Shown: positions 35,520 to 43,618 of the stretch, in pieces
Layout of the letters: each line of letters opens with the position of its first letter
Position numbering within the stretch: position 1 is the stretch's first letter
Assembly (NCBI RefSeq): GCF_028610675.1
Contig: NZ_JAQQWS010000005.1
Location: 232,076-296,075 of the forward strand
DNA length: 64,000 nt
Origin: Alkalihalobacillus pseudalcaliphilus
GTDB lineage: Bacteria > Bacillota > Bacilli > Bacillales > Bacillaceae_D
Direction: 5' to 3'
Notes under the pieces: model-generated
What the model saw: only the letters and a program-made list of their open reading frames with translations
Databases searched by the model: none
Told to the model about the DNA's origin: nothing
Translations under genes and position numbers: made by a program

Positions 35520-36862
35520 AAAAAGATGTTAGAGAAGTTGCCTTAAATATTTTGATGCAAGTAGAAGACAAAAAGGCCTATAGCAATTTATTGCTAAATC
35601 AAACGATTAAGAATGGGCACGTGGATAAGAAGGACATTGGTTTATTAACGGAGCTTGTATACGGGACCATTCAAAGAAAGCTTTCTTTGACGTTTTTCTT
35701 AACACCTTTTGTCAAAAAAGGGCTTGAATCGTTAGAGCCCTGGGTCACAACCTTATTAAAAATGTCGTTATATCAATTCGTATACTTAGAACGTATCCCT
35801 GATCGGGCTATTATTCATGAGGCTGTAACGATTGCGAAAAAAAGAGGTCACGAAGGCACAGGATCACTCGTTAATGGTGTGTTACGTTCCATACAACGGG
35901 ATGGTGTTCCAACATTTGATTCACTTAAGAACCAAACGAAACGACTTGCATTTGAATATAGTTTTCCAAAATGGATGGTTCGCCGCTGGTTAGAAGTATA
36001 CGGTGAACAGGCAACTATTGAAATGATGGTCACAAGCTTAAAGCCACCGGTAATAACGATTCGTGTCAATCAATTAATAACAACACCAATTGAATTGATT
36101 ACGTTATTAGAGCAAGAAGGTGTCAAGGCGGTAAATGGGACATTGTCACCGGACGCATTAGTGATTAAAGAAGGTAATCCCTTTACAACGAAAGCTTTTG
36201 AGCAAGGGTTGTTCACGGCTCAGGATGAAAGCTCTATGCTTGTAGCTCGTGCACTCGGTCCTCTTCCAAATGAAAAAGTTCTAGATAGTTGTGCGGCACC
36301 TGGAGGGAAATCGACCCACCTTGCCGAACAAATGAATAATCAAGGAATGTTGGTGTCAATTGATCTGCATGAGCACAAAGTAAAGCTCATACAAGATCAA
36401 GCAAAAAGATTAGGCCTAACCATGATTGAGGCAAAATCAGGCGATGTTCGTACATTTAGTTCAGAAACTGAGCATGAATCATTTGATAAAATTTTATTAG
36501 ATGCACCTTGTAGTGGGTTGGGGGTTATTAGAAGAAAGCCAGATATTAAATGGTTAAAGCAAGAATCCGATATTAAGGATATTGCTGCTCTTCAAAAAAG
36601 CCTCTTAGAGGCGGTCGCACCATTATTAAAAAAAGGTGGACGATTAGTTTATAGTACATGTACGATTGATAAAGAAGAGAATGAAGCCATTGTTGAACAA
36701 TTCTTACAAACACATCCAGAGTTTCAATGGGACAAGTCACTTTCAGAGCGATTACCTCATCAGGTTAGTAACGTGAAAGGCTTTGCAGAAGGAAGTGTCA
36801 CGATTTTGCCGCAAGATTTCGAGACAGACGGCTTTTACATTGCTTGCTTAATGAAGCAGTAG
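35516..36862 (+). CDS. rsmB: 16S rRNA (cytosine-967-C5)-methyltransferase RsmB
   Basis: SAM-dependent rRNA m5C methyltransferase. It has an N-terminal NusB-like RNA-binding domain (about residues 1-130) and a C-terminal methyltransferase domain with the SAM motif DSCAAPGGKSTH, the first Cys in DAPCSGLG and the catalytic Cys in YSTCTI. It has 448 residues. It overlaps fmt (ATGA). The gene that usually follows, rlmN, is missing, and prpC starts about 40 bases later. Confidence 0.97.
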   Translation: MKKDVREVALNILMQVEDKKAYSNLLLNQTIKNGHVDKKDIGLLTELVYGTIQRKLSLTFFLTPFVKKGLESLEPWVTTLLKMSLYQFVYLERIPDRAIIHEAVTIAKKRGHEGTGSLVNGVLRSIQRDGVPTFDSLKNQTKRLAFEYSFPKWMVRRWLEVYGEQATIEMMVTSLKPPVITIRVNQLITTPIELITLLEQEGVKAVNGTLSPDALVIKEGNPFTTKAFEQGLFTAQDESSMLVARALGPLPNEKVLDSCAAPGGKSTHLAEQMNNQGMLVSIDLHEHKVKLIQDQAKRLGLTMIEAKSGDVRTFSSETEHESFDKILLDAPCSGLGVIRRKPDIKWLKQESDIKDIAALQKSLLEAVAPLLKKGGRLVYSTCTIDKEENEAIVEQFLQTHPEFQWDKSLSERLPHQVSNVKGFAEGSVTILPQDFETDGFYIACLMKQ

Positions 36863-36903
36863 GGGAGTTACGTAGGAAGAGAAGAAAGGGGATTGTGTTA
36901 CGT

Positions 36904-37671
36904 ATGGAATTGTCTTATGCATTTCAAACAGATACCGGACAAATTCGGTCACACAATGAGGATAATGGTGGGATTTTCACGAACGAAACAGGTATTCTTG
37001 CCGTCGTAGCTGATGGTATGGGAGGACATTTAGCAGGAGACGTTGCTAGTTTAATGACGAAGGATTTCTTTGATGAAGCTTGGTCAAAGAATCCTACTCT
37101 AGCCAGTGCAAAAGAAGCGGAAAAGTGGTTGAATGAGCAAGTGCAAGTGGTCAATGGCCAGCTTTATAAACATGCAGAATCCAACTCGGAGTGTCACGGA
37201 ATGGGTACGACGCTTGTTCTAGCTATTTGTACAAAGGAGTACATAACGATTGGCCATATTGGTGACAGTCGTATTTATTTAAAAAATGATTTTGGTTTTT
37301 TAGCTAAAACGAGTGATCATTCCCTTGTACAGGAGTTGGTCAAATCAGGTCAAATTACTGTAGAAGAAGCAGAGAATCACCCGCGTAGAAATGTGGTACT
37401 TCGTGCACTCGGGACAGAAAGAGAGATATTACCTGATGTACAAACGTTCTTTGTTGAAGGGAATGAACTCGTTCTGCTTTGTTCAGATGGGCTATCAGAC
37501 AAAGTAGGGTTGAGTGATTTTGAACAAGTAATAAAAGCAGAAGGAACGCTAGAGGAAAAGGCGAATGCTCTTGTGAACTTAGCCAATGAGCGCGGCGGAG
37601 AGGACAATATCACCGTAGCATTAGTCAAATATCCAGCTTATCATGAACAAGAAAGTGAAATGGAACAATGA
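36904..37671 (+). CDS. prpC: PP2C-type serine/threonine phosphatase PrpC
   Basis: Metal-dependent phosphatase that reverses PrkC phosphorylation. PP2C motifs are in order: RSHNEDN, VADGMGGHLAGDVAS, HIGDSRIYL, CSDGLSDKV and ERGGEDNITVA, with the metal-binding Asp residues present. It has 255 residues. The start is ATG 36904 (MELSYAFQTDTG), with AAAGGGG at 36886-36892; an in-frame start 20 codons upstream lies within rsmB. It overlaps prkC by ATGA, the conserved phosphatase-kinase pair. Confidence 0.97.
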   Translation: MELSYAFQTDTGQIRSHNEDNGGIFTNETGILAVVADGMGGHLAGDVASLMTKDFFDEAWSKNPTLASAKEAEKWLNEQVQVVNGQLYKHAESNSECHGMGTTLVLAICTKEYITIGHIGDSRIYLKNDFGFLAKTSDHSLVQELVKSGQITVEEAENHPRRNVVLRALGTEREILPDVQTFFVEGNELVLLCSDGLSDKVGLSDFEQVIKAEGTLEEKANALVNLANERGGEDNITVALVKYPAYHEQESEMEQ

Positions 37672-39746
37672 TTGGACAAAGAATTAATGGTCGCTATGAA
37701 GTAAAAGAAGTTATTGGTGGCGGTGGAATGGCCCATGTTTATTTGGCGCTCGATGTCATTCTAGACCGTATGGTAGCAGTGAAAGTATTGCAACCCCACT
37801 TTTCTAGCGATAATCAATTTATTAAAAGGTTCAGGCGAGAGGCTCAAGCCGCAACGAGTTTAGCCCATGATAATGTGGTGAATATTTATGATGTCGGTGA
37901 AGATGGTGATACGTACTATATTGTCATGGAGTATGTGAAAGGGCAAACATTGAAAGAACTTATTGAAGATGTTGGCCCACTACCTTTACACCAAGCTATT
38001 GAGATTATGGATCAAATTCTCAGTGCAATTTCTCATGCTCATGATAATCATATTGTTCATCGTGACATTAAGCCACATAATATTTTAATTCGTGACGATG
38101 GTGTGGCAAAGGTTGCCGATTTTGGTATTGCAAGAGCGATGAGTACAGCAACGATTACTCATACGAATTCGGTGATGGGGTCTGTTCATTATTTATCGCC
38201 AGAGCAAGCTAGAGGTGGACATGTTACCTACAAATCGGACTTATATTCATTAGGTATTGTCTTTTTTGAAATGCTAACAGGTAATTTGCCTTTTTCAGGT
38301 GATACGGCTGTATCTATTGCTATTAAGCATTTGCAAAATGATATTCCTTCAGCAAAAGCGATGATTCCGAGCTTACCGCAAAGTATTGAGAATATAATAC
38401 GAAAAGCAACAGTTAAGGACCCGCTTCATCGTTATGAATCGATTCGTTCGATGAGATACGATTTAGAAACAGCGATGGATCCTGGACGAGTGAATGAAGA
38501 GCCTTTTGTCTTACATGATCACGATCATGAAGTCACAAAAGCGATTCCAATTATTAAATCATTATCAAACCAGCCTGACTTAAGTAAAACAATTGAAGCA
38601 ACCCCTTCAAAGACAGAAATGGCTCAGGTGAAGTCTGAGCAAGAAACTGAATCAAAGGAACCAGCTGATAAGAAAAAGGAGAAAAAGCCAAAGAAAAAGA
38701 AATCCAAAGCGAAAAGATGGTTAATAGGAATTGGCATTGCCTTAATTGTATTGTTATTCGCTGGGATTGCCACTTTTGCTTTTATGCCGGGTTTATTTAA
38801 GGTTGATGAGGTTGAAGTGCCTGATTTTACTCACATGACGGTTGAGGAAGCTGAAGAGGAATTGATTGATTTAGGGATTGATTTAGTGTTTGAGTTACAT
38901 GAGGTTACGAGTAATCAAGTTAATGAAGAAGATGAATTTGAAGGTGAACAGGTTGTCAGACAAAGGCCTTCTGCTGGTTCGGTAGTTAAAGAGGGAGCAA
39001 CTGTTCATTTATATGTTTTACTAGCAGATGAAGAAGTTGAAATTCCTAGTGTCATTGGTGAACCGATTGAAAGAGCAACGAGAATTTTAGAAGATTTAGG
39101 TTTCGCGGTCAAAACGGAAGAAGTGGAAAGTACACAGACACCGGGTATCGTCTTGGAACAAACACCTTCTAGAGGGGAGCTTGTTGTACCAGGTGAAACC
39201 GAAATTGAATTAAAGTACAGTGTCGATTCTCGTTTTCGACTACAACCATTGGATGGCATGAGTCGCAGTGAAGTAGAAGAGTATTTTGATGAGCAAGGTC
39301 TTGAGGCGGATTTCCGTGAAGATTTCCATGTGTCGATTGAAGAAGACCATGTTATTAGCTATTCACCTGATGCATACTCCAATTTGTTACCTGGAGATAC
39401 GGTCAGGGTCATTCTTTCAAAGGGACCTGAGCCGGTTGAAGAGCCAGAGCCTGATGAGGAAGAGCCACCAGAAGAGGATGCAGATGTGGGGACAGAAGAG
39501 CGACGTGTCCGGATAACGCCGGAAATTCCATCTGACCTAGCAGGTACGGCTTTTGATATTCGTATTGTTGTCACGGATGTACAATCAAATGGTGAAGAAA
39601 GAGTTGTCGTTGACGAACAAATAACGGAAACGAAAGAATTCATTATTCATTTGCTTGTTAGTGAAGAACAGGACGGTATCGTTCAAACGTTCGTGAATGG
39701 CGAATTAAATGAAGATTTATCTGAAGTAGTGAAATATAATCAATAA
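37668..39746 (+). CDS. prkC: PASTA-domain serine/threonine kinase PrkC
   Basis: Transmembrane Hanks-type kinase that senses muropeptides and controls germination, wall metabolism and translation factors. The cytosolic kinase domain (about residues 9-270) has GGGGMAHVY, HRDIKPHNIL and DFGIARAMS. A Lys-rich juxtamembrane region leads to one membrane helix (about 347-368). Three extracellular PASTA repeats follow (about 382-590), then an acidic Pro/Glu linker and a roughly 85-residue C-terminal domain. At 692 residues it is somewhat longer than the B. subtilis protein. Confidence 0.97.
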   Translation: MIGQRINGRYEVKEVIGGGGMAHVYLALDVILDRMVAVKVLQPHFSSDNQFIKRFRREAQAATSLAHDNVVNIYDVGEDGDTYYIVMEYVKGQTLKELIEDVGPLPLHQAIEIMDQILSAISHAHDNHIVHRDIKPHNILIRDDGVAKVADFGIARAMSTATITHTNSVMGSVHYLSPEQARGGHVTYKSDLYSLGIVFFEMLTGNLPFSGDTAVSIAIKHLQNDIPSAKAMIPSLPQSIENIIRKATVKDPLHRYESIRSMRYDLETAMDPGRVNEEPFVLHDHDHEVTKAIPIIKSLSNQPDLSKTIEATPSKTEMAQVKSEQETESKEPADKKKEKKPKKKKSKAKRWLIGIGIALIVLLFAGIATFAFMPGLFKVDEVEVPDFTHMTVEEAEEELIDLGIDLVFELHEVTSNQVNEEDEFEGEQVVRQRPSAGSVVKEGATVHLYVLLADEEVEIPSVIGEPIERATRILEDLGFAVKTEEVESTQTPGIVLEQTPSRGELVVPGETEIELKYSVDSRFRLQPLDGMSRSEVEEYFDEQGLEADFREDFHVSIEEDHVISYSPDAYSNLLPGDTVRVILSKGPEPVEEPEPDEEEPPEEDADVGTEERRVRITPEIPSDLAGTAFDIRIVVTDVQSNGEERVVVDEQITETKEFIIHLLVSEEQDGIVQTFVNGELNEDLSEVVKYNQ

Positions 39747-39766
39747 CAAAATGTTGGAGGGTATAC

Positions 39767-40654
39767 ATGGCAACCGGAAAGATTATGAAAGCTTTAAGTG
39801 GGTTTTATTATGTTCAAGCTGGAGATGAACTGTACCAATGTCGCGGTCGTGGGAACTTCCGTAACCGTGGCATTAAGCCACTTGTTGGTGATACTGTTGA
39901 ATTTGAGGCCGCCAATCGTACGGATGGATATATTCTAGATGTCGCTCGGCGTAAAAATGAACTAATTCGCCCACCGATTGCTAATGTAGACCAAGCATTG
40001 CTCGTTTTTTCGGCACAAGAACCAGGTTTCAGTGCAGCGTTACTAGACCGTTTTTTAGTGCATATTGAATCTAATCGGATTGAACCACTTATTATTATAA
40101 GCAAGATGGATTTGGTCGATGAAACACTGGTAGAAACAATCAAACAGTATCAGAGCGTGTATGAAAAAATCGGTTATACGGTCTTGTTAACGACAACACT
40201 TGATGAAACTTCCGCACAGCAACTACTACCATTTATTAAAGATCAAATATCAGTCATTGCTGGACAATCTGGTGTAGGGAAATCATCTTTGTTAAATGTA
40301 TTAGATGCTGACTTAAAAATTGAAACGAATGAAATATCGAATCATTTAGGGCGAGGAAAACATACAACACGCCATGTAGAACTTATCCAAGTTGGTGAGG
40401 GTCTGATTGCAGATACGCCGGGGTTTAGTTCTTTAGACTTTGCGCAAATGGAAGGTGAAGAGTTAAGTGAGTATTTTCCAGAAATGCTTGAACGTTTAGC
40501 TCAATGTAAGTTCCGAGGATGCACACATACGTCTGAGCCAAAATGTGCGGTAAAGGATGCGGTTGAGCAAGGAGAGATTGCGGCCTCGAGGTATGAGCAT
40601 TATCAACAGTTTTTAGAAGAAATTCTGACCCAAAAAAGGAGATATGACCGATGA
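39767..40654 (+). CDS. rsgA: Ribosome small subunit-dependent GTPase RsgA (YloQ)
   Basis: Circularly permuted GTPase that assists 30S maturation. It has an N-terminal OB fold (about 1-65), G4-like SKMD before G1 in the permuted order, P-loop GQSGVGKSSLLN (about 166-177), DTPGFSSLD, and a C-terminal zinc finger from CKFRGCTH and CAV. It has 295 residues. GGAGGG upstream supports ATG 39767. It overlaps rpe by ATGA. Confidence 0.96.
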   Translation: MATGKIMKALSGFYYVQAGDELYQCRGRGNFRNRGIKPLVGDTVEFEAANRTDGYILDVARRKNELIRPPIANVDQALLVFSAQEPGFSAALLDRFLVHIESNRIEPLIIISKMDLVDETLVETIKQYQSVYEKIGYTVLLTTTLDETSAQQLLPFIKDQISVIAGQSGVGKSSLLNVLDADLKIETNEISNHLGRGKHTTRHVELIQVGEGLIADTPGFSSLDFAQMEGEELSEYFPEMLERLAQCKFRGCTHTSEPKCAVKDAVEQGEIAASRYEHYQQFLEEILTQKRRYDR

Positions 40655-41298
40655 TCAAGATTGCCCCTTCCATATTATCTGCTGACTTTTCAAAGTTAGG
40701 TGCTGAAATTATCGATGTAGAAAAGGGTGGAGCGGATTATATTCATATCGACGTTATGGATGGACATTTTGTTCCAAATATTACGATAGGACCTCTCGTT
40801 GTGGAAGCAATTCGACCTTTAACGAAGCTGCCATTAGATGTACATTTAATGATTGAAAACCCAGATGCGTACATTAGTGATTTCGTGAAAGCTGGAGCAG
40901 ACATTATTTCTGTCCATGTCGAAGCTTGTCCACATTTACATCGAACGGTTCATTTAATCAAAGAGCAAGGTGTAAAAGCAGGTGTCGTGATTAATCCAGC
41001 GACTTCTGTTAGTGTGCTTGAACCCATTCTTGACGATGTTGACTTAATCTTATTTATGACTGTAAATCCCGGATTTGGTGGGCAATCTTTTATCCATTCT
41101 GTTTTACCTAAGATTGAAGCCGTAGCAAAGCTTGTAGCGGAAAAAGAATTAGAAGTAGAAATTGAGGTTGACGGTGGGGTTAATGCAGAAACCGCCAAAC
41201 TATGTGTGGAAGCAGGAGCCAACGTACTCGTAGCAGGCTCTGCTATCTACAATCAACCAAATCGAAGTGAAGCCATAAAGGCCATTCGAAACAAATAA
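40651..41298 (+). CDS. rpe: Ribulose-phosphate 3-epimerase
   Basis: Pentose phosphate enzyme interconverting ribulose-5-phosphate and xylulose-5-phosphate. It has SILSADFSKLG at the N terminus, the metal-binding HIDVMDGHFVPN, MTVNPGFGGQ and EVDGGVN (catalytic Asp). It has 215 residues. It overlaps the rsgA stop. In B. subtilis thiN follows; here a terminator and a gene fragment follow instead. Confidence 0.97.
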   Translation: MIKIAPSILSADFSKLGAEIIDVEKGGADYIHIDVMDGHFVPNITIGPLVVEAIRPLTKLPLDVHLMIENPDAYISDFVKAGADIISVHVEACPHLHRTVHLIKEQGVKAGVVINPATSVSVLEPILDDVDLILFMTVNPGFGGQSFIHSVLPKIEAVAKLVAEKELEVEIEVDGGVNAETAKLCVEAGANVLVAGSAIYNQPNRSEAIKAIRNK

Positions 41299-41336
41299 AA
41301 AGCAGCACATTGCCTTTAGCATCAACTTAAAAAAAC

Positions 41337-41376
41337 AAACCGATGATTTTTTTAGTAAAAGGTCATCGGTTTTTAT
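41337..41376 (+). terminator. Intrinsic terminator after rpe
   Basis: AAACCGATGA (41337-41346) pairs with TCATCGGTTT (41363-41372), with a 16-base loop and a T run. Confidence 0.85.
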
Positions 41377-41385
41377 TATCCATAG

Positions 41386-41574
41386 TTTATCGAATACATA
41401 ACAGCTGAAACAACCGGAGGCAATGGGGTTGATAAACGTATTGATGTTCTGACTGTAGCCCTTTACAGTGGGATACATATTGATGAGTTGCAACATTTAG
41501 ATTTAGCCTATGCTCCGCCTTATAATGGTACGTGGGATCCGCTCCAACAGGCTGCAAGACGTGTGAAGTTTTAG
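41386..41574 (+). pseudogene. 3' fragment of a CoA-disulfide reductase/NADH oxidase-type flavoprotein gene
   Basis: A frame open only from 41386 to the TAG at 41572 reads GGNGVDKRIDVLTVALYSG, then DELQHLDLAYAPPYNG and WDPLQQAARR. These are the conserved C-terminal dimerisation-domain motifs of FAD-dependent pyridine nucleotide-disulfide oxidoreductases of the CoA-disulfide reductase/NADH oxidase group. The FAD- and NAD-binding domains (over 350 residues) are missing, and a stop lies just upstream with no start codon. It is therefore a decayed remnant. Confidence 0.85.
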
Positions 41575-41630
41575 TAAGAGTCTAAAAGGGGAATAAAAGT
41601 AAGTAACTAAATTAGGATGGAGGCGGTGAC

Positions 41631-41879
41631 ATGACTAAACATGAAGAATTAATAGCGAGTGATTACAGAAGGTATCAAGGTGAGGATGTAGATGTTTATT
41701 TTAATAAAGAGATCTGTACACACTCAGGTAACTGTGTCCAAAGCTTACCAGAAGTTTTTGATGTGAAAAGGAAGCCTTGGATACGTGCAGATCGTGAACA
41801 GGCAAATCAAGTGATTGAAACGATCAAAAAGTGTCCAAGCGGTGCTTTGCAATACGTAGAAAAGAGGGATGTACAATGA
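41631..41879 (+). CDS. Divergent 4Fe-4S mono-cluster protein (YjdI-like)
   Basis: 82-residue protein of the Fer4_19 (YjdI) family. It has conserved cysteines in EICTHSGNCV and KKCPSGALQY, which can bind a single Fe-S cluster. The physiological partner is unknown. GGAGGCGGTGAC upstream supports ATG 41631. It overlaps the GNAT gene (ATGA), a pairing seen for yjdI-yjdJ in E. coli, so the two probably act together. Confidence 0.85.
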   Translation: MTKHEELIASDYRRYQGEDVDVYFNKEICTHSGNCVQSLPEVFDVKRKPWIRADREQANQVIETIKKCPSGALQYVEKRDVQ

Positions 41880-42157
41880 TTACGATTACAAAAGAAGAAA
41901 AAAGACATGTCGTAAAGAATGATCATGGAGAAGTCGTTGGTGAAATTACCTTTGTGCCAATAGGGGCTGATAAAATTATCATTGACCATACATTTGTTGA
42001 TAATTCAATGCGTGGAGAAGGACTAGCTGCCAAATTAGTGGCTTCCGTCGTTGAACGCATGAAAGAAGAAGGGAAAAAAATCATTCCACTTTGCCCATTT
42101 GCAAAATCTGAATTCGAAAAGAACGAATCATATCAAGAAATCCTAGCATCCCGTTAA
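41876..42157 (+). CDS. GNAT-like N-acetyltransferase (YjdJ-like)
   Basis: 93-residue small GNAT protein of the Yjd family. It has IIIDHTFVDNSMRGEGLAAK with the acetyl-CoA-binding R-G-E-G-L-A turn, and the motif IIPLCPFAKSEF. The start is ATG 41876 overlapping the Fe-S protein stop; a longer frame into the upstream gene is not homologous. The substrate is unknown. Confidence 0.85.
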   Translation: MITITKEEKRHVVKNDHGEVVGEITFVPIGADKIIIDHTFVDNSMRGEGLAAKLVASVVERMKEEGKKIIPLCPFAKSEFEKNESYQEILASR

Positions 42158-42200
42158 TGTAATCGATGTAATGGTTCAAAGGTACTGAAGGAACCGGTTA

Positions 42201-42315
42201 TAGTGGACGAGTCATGCGGAGACTCCCTCGGGACGTAGTGGTAGAGCTGAGATCTAGGGGCGTAGCCAATCAGCACACCATAGGACGTGGAGCATGATTT
42301 TCGGTAGCAGCAAGT
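42201..42315. repeat. Dispersed intergenic repeat, copy A
   Basis: About 115 bases with GGAGACTCC-CGGGA-GTGG-GAGCTGAGA and GGCGTAGCC pieces. They resemble, from memory, a widespread Bacillaceae intergenic repeat. The 37 bases at 42278-42314 match 45604-45640 with six differences. Two of these fall in a short CCRY/RYGG stem and preserve pairing. The rest of the 42158-42692 gap holds a terminator and the spoVM promoter region. Confidence 0.65.
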
Positions 42316-42360
42316 AGACGTCCGCCTATGAGTATTAGCACTAACTATTACACAAAAGGT

Positions 42361-42400
42361 ATCATCGCCAGTAATTGGTGATGATGTCTTTTCTTTGTTT
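42361..42400 (+). terminator. Terminator-like hairpin upstream of spoVM
   Basis: ATCATCGCCA (42361-42370) pairs perfectly with TGGTGATGAT (42376-42385) around a five-base loop, followed by GTCTTTTCTTTG. It probably ends transcripts from the yjdI/yjdJ-like pair. Confidence 0.75.
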
Positions 42401-42492
42401 GTAGATCTGTCATATTTATAATTATGTGGCATAAGCTTGATTGTAAAGAAAAGTGAATTTGGATCATCGGTCATTCACAGTTAAGAAAAAAG

Positions 42493-42522
42493 TATGCATA
42501 GTTTATAAGCGGTGAATATACT
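42493..42522 (+). promoter_or_regulatory. Candidate sigma-E promoter of spoVM
   Basis: TATGCATA (42493-42500) and GAATATACT (42514-42522) roughly fit the spacing of sigma-E promoters, which drive spoVM in B. subtilis. The match to consensus is partial, and a leader of about 165 bases would result. Confidence 0.3.
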
Positions 42523-42692
42523 AGTAAAGAAAGAGCTTATCTAGCTTAGCTGAGCGTCATACAAGACGCCCCTAGTATATAACTAGCTTAAAGGCTAGCT
42601 AGAATTTGCTTTTCGTACGGAAGTTATAGATGACCCACATGTCATTATATGCAGTAAATTCGTTGGTCATATCAGTTTGAGGAGGAGGATTT

Positions 42693-42773
42693 ATGAAATT
42701 CTACACTATCAAGCTACCGAAATTTATAGGTGGATTTGTGAAGGTCATTCTAAGCTCATTTAAAAAAGGGTAA
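42693..42773 (+). CDS. spoVM: Stage V sporulation protein M
   Basis: A 26-codon gene reading MKFYTIKLPKF followed by IGGFVKVILSSFKKG. This is almost the SpoVM sequence of B. subtilis, the amphipathic peptide that recognises convex forespore membrane and recruits SpoIVA to start coat assembly. The Pro at residue 9, needed for its shape in B. subtilis, is kept. GAGGAGGAGG at 42680-42689 is an excellent ribosome-binding site. Position before rpmB is conserved. Confidence 0.97.
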   Translation: MKFYTIKLPKFIGGFVKVILSSFKKG

Positions 42774-42806
42774 CAAAAAAACACCGAATCCCGGTGTTTT
42801 TTTGTT
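42774..42806. terminator. Bidirectional terminator between spoVM and rpmB
   Basis: ACACCG (42781-42786) pairs with CGGTGT (42792-42797), flanked by seven A and seven T residues, serving both convergent genes. Confidence 0.88.
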
Positions 42807-42820
42807 TCGTTCATTTTCAA

Positions 42821-43009
42821 TTATACGCGTTCTACTTTACCTGATTTAAGAGCACGTGCAGAAACGTATACACGCTTAGGCTTGCCGTCAACTAAAATAC
42901 GAACCTTTTGAACGTTTACACCCCAACTGCGCTTTGTTTTATTTAAAGCGTGAGAACGTTTGTTACCGCTTTTAGCCTGTTTTCCAGTAATGTAACATTT
43001 ACGAGCCAT
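42821..43009 (-). CDS. rpmB: 50S ribosomal protein L28
   Basis: 62-residue L28 of the large ribosomal subunit, starting MARKCYITGKQAKSGN and containing RSHALNKTKRSW and RVYVSARALKSGKV. Only one zinc-type cysteine is present, so it looks like the C-minus form. The start is ATG 43009 with AAGGAGGTG upstream; the frame is open much further but without homology. It is transcribed opposite to its neighbours, as in B. subtilis. Confidence 0.97.
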   Translation of the reverse strand: MARKCYITGKQAKSGNKRSHALNKTKRSWGVNVQKVRILVDGKPKRVYVSARALKSGKVERV

Positions 43010-43062
43010 GGAAAGCACCTCCTTATTGATACAATACGAATTCATCCGAATCATACTTGAAT

Positions 43063-43091
43063 ATATTAGCATAGCACATAAGAGAATGCAA
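43063..43091 (-). promoter_or_regulatory. Promoter of rpmB
   Basis: On the minus strand TTGCAT (43091-43086) and TAATAT (43068-43063) are 17 bases apart, about 55 bases upstream of the rpmB start. Confidence 0.7.
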
Positions 43092-43232
43092 TAGAATTCA
43101 CCAAATATGATCAAGTAAATGGACTTGACACCTTGTTTATGGTACGCTTTCAAAAGCGCTTTTAAAAATACCTAGATTATAGTAAAATGGCTATAACCCA
43201 AAAAGTCGTTGACTCATAAGGAGGAATGTACA

Positions 43233-43595
43233 TTGTCTATCGAATTAAAAACACATTTAGGTGTTGTAGATGTTTCAACTGAGGTTGTCGCGACAATTGC
43301 AGGTGGAGCGGCTGTAGATTGTTACGGAATCGTTGGAATGGCTTCTCAAAAACAAATAAAAGATGGGTTAAGTGAATTATTAGGTAAAGAGAACTTCCGA
43401 AAAGGTGTCGTGATTCGTGAAGTAGAAGAAGAAATTCACATTGATATGTATATCATTGTAAGTTACGGTACAAAAATTTCAGAAGTAGCTTATAATGTTC
43501 AAACAAAAGTCAAATATCAATTAGAACAAATGTTAGGTCTTGATGTGGATTCCGTGAATATTTTCGTTCAAGGGGTTCGTGTCACGAATCCGTAG
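43233..43595 (+). CDS. yloU: Asp23/Gls24-family protein YloU
   Basis: 120-residue alkaline-shock-protein family member. It has GGAAVDCYGIVGMASQKQ, IHIDMYIIVSYGTKI and DSVNIFVQGVRV, nearly as in B. subtilis YloU. Its function is unclear; the gene is always paired with the DhaL-domain kinase gene. The start is TTG 43233 after AAGGAGGAA; the earlier in-frame ATG at 43209 lies upstream of that site. Confidence 0.94.
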   Translation: MSIELKTHLGVVDVSTEVVATIAGGAAVDCYGIVGMASQKQIKDGLSELLGKENFRKGVVIREVEEEIHIDMYIIVSYGTKISEVAYNVQTKVKYQLEQMLGLDVDSVNIFVQGVRVTNP

Positions 43596-43618
43596 GTGCT
43601 GTTAAGGAGGAAATGTAA

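Noticed and set aside
41200..41496. 98-codon minus-strand frame spanning the rpe end
   Set aside because: It overlaps rpe, the terminator and the flavoprotein relic in antisense, with no ribosome-binding site or protein-like motifs.
42201..42315. Second group II intron fragment
   Set aside because: It lacks the GUGYG start and domain I motifs seen at 63927. It fits the dispersed intergenic repeat instead.
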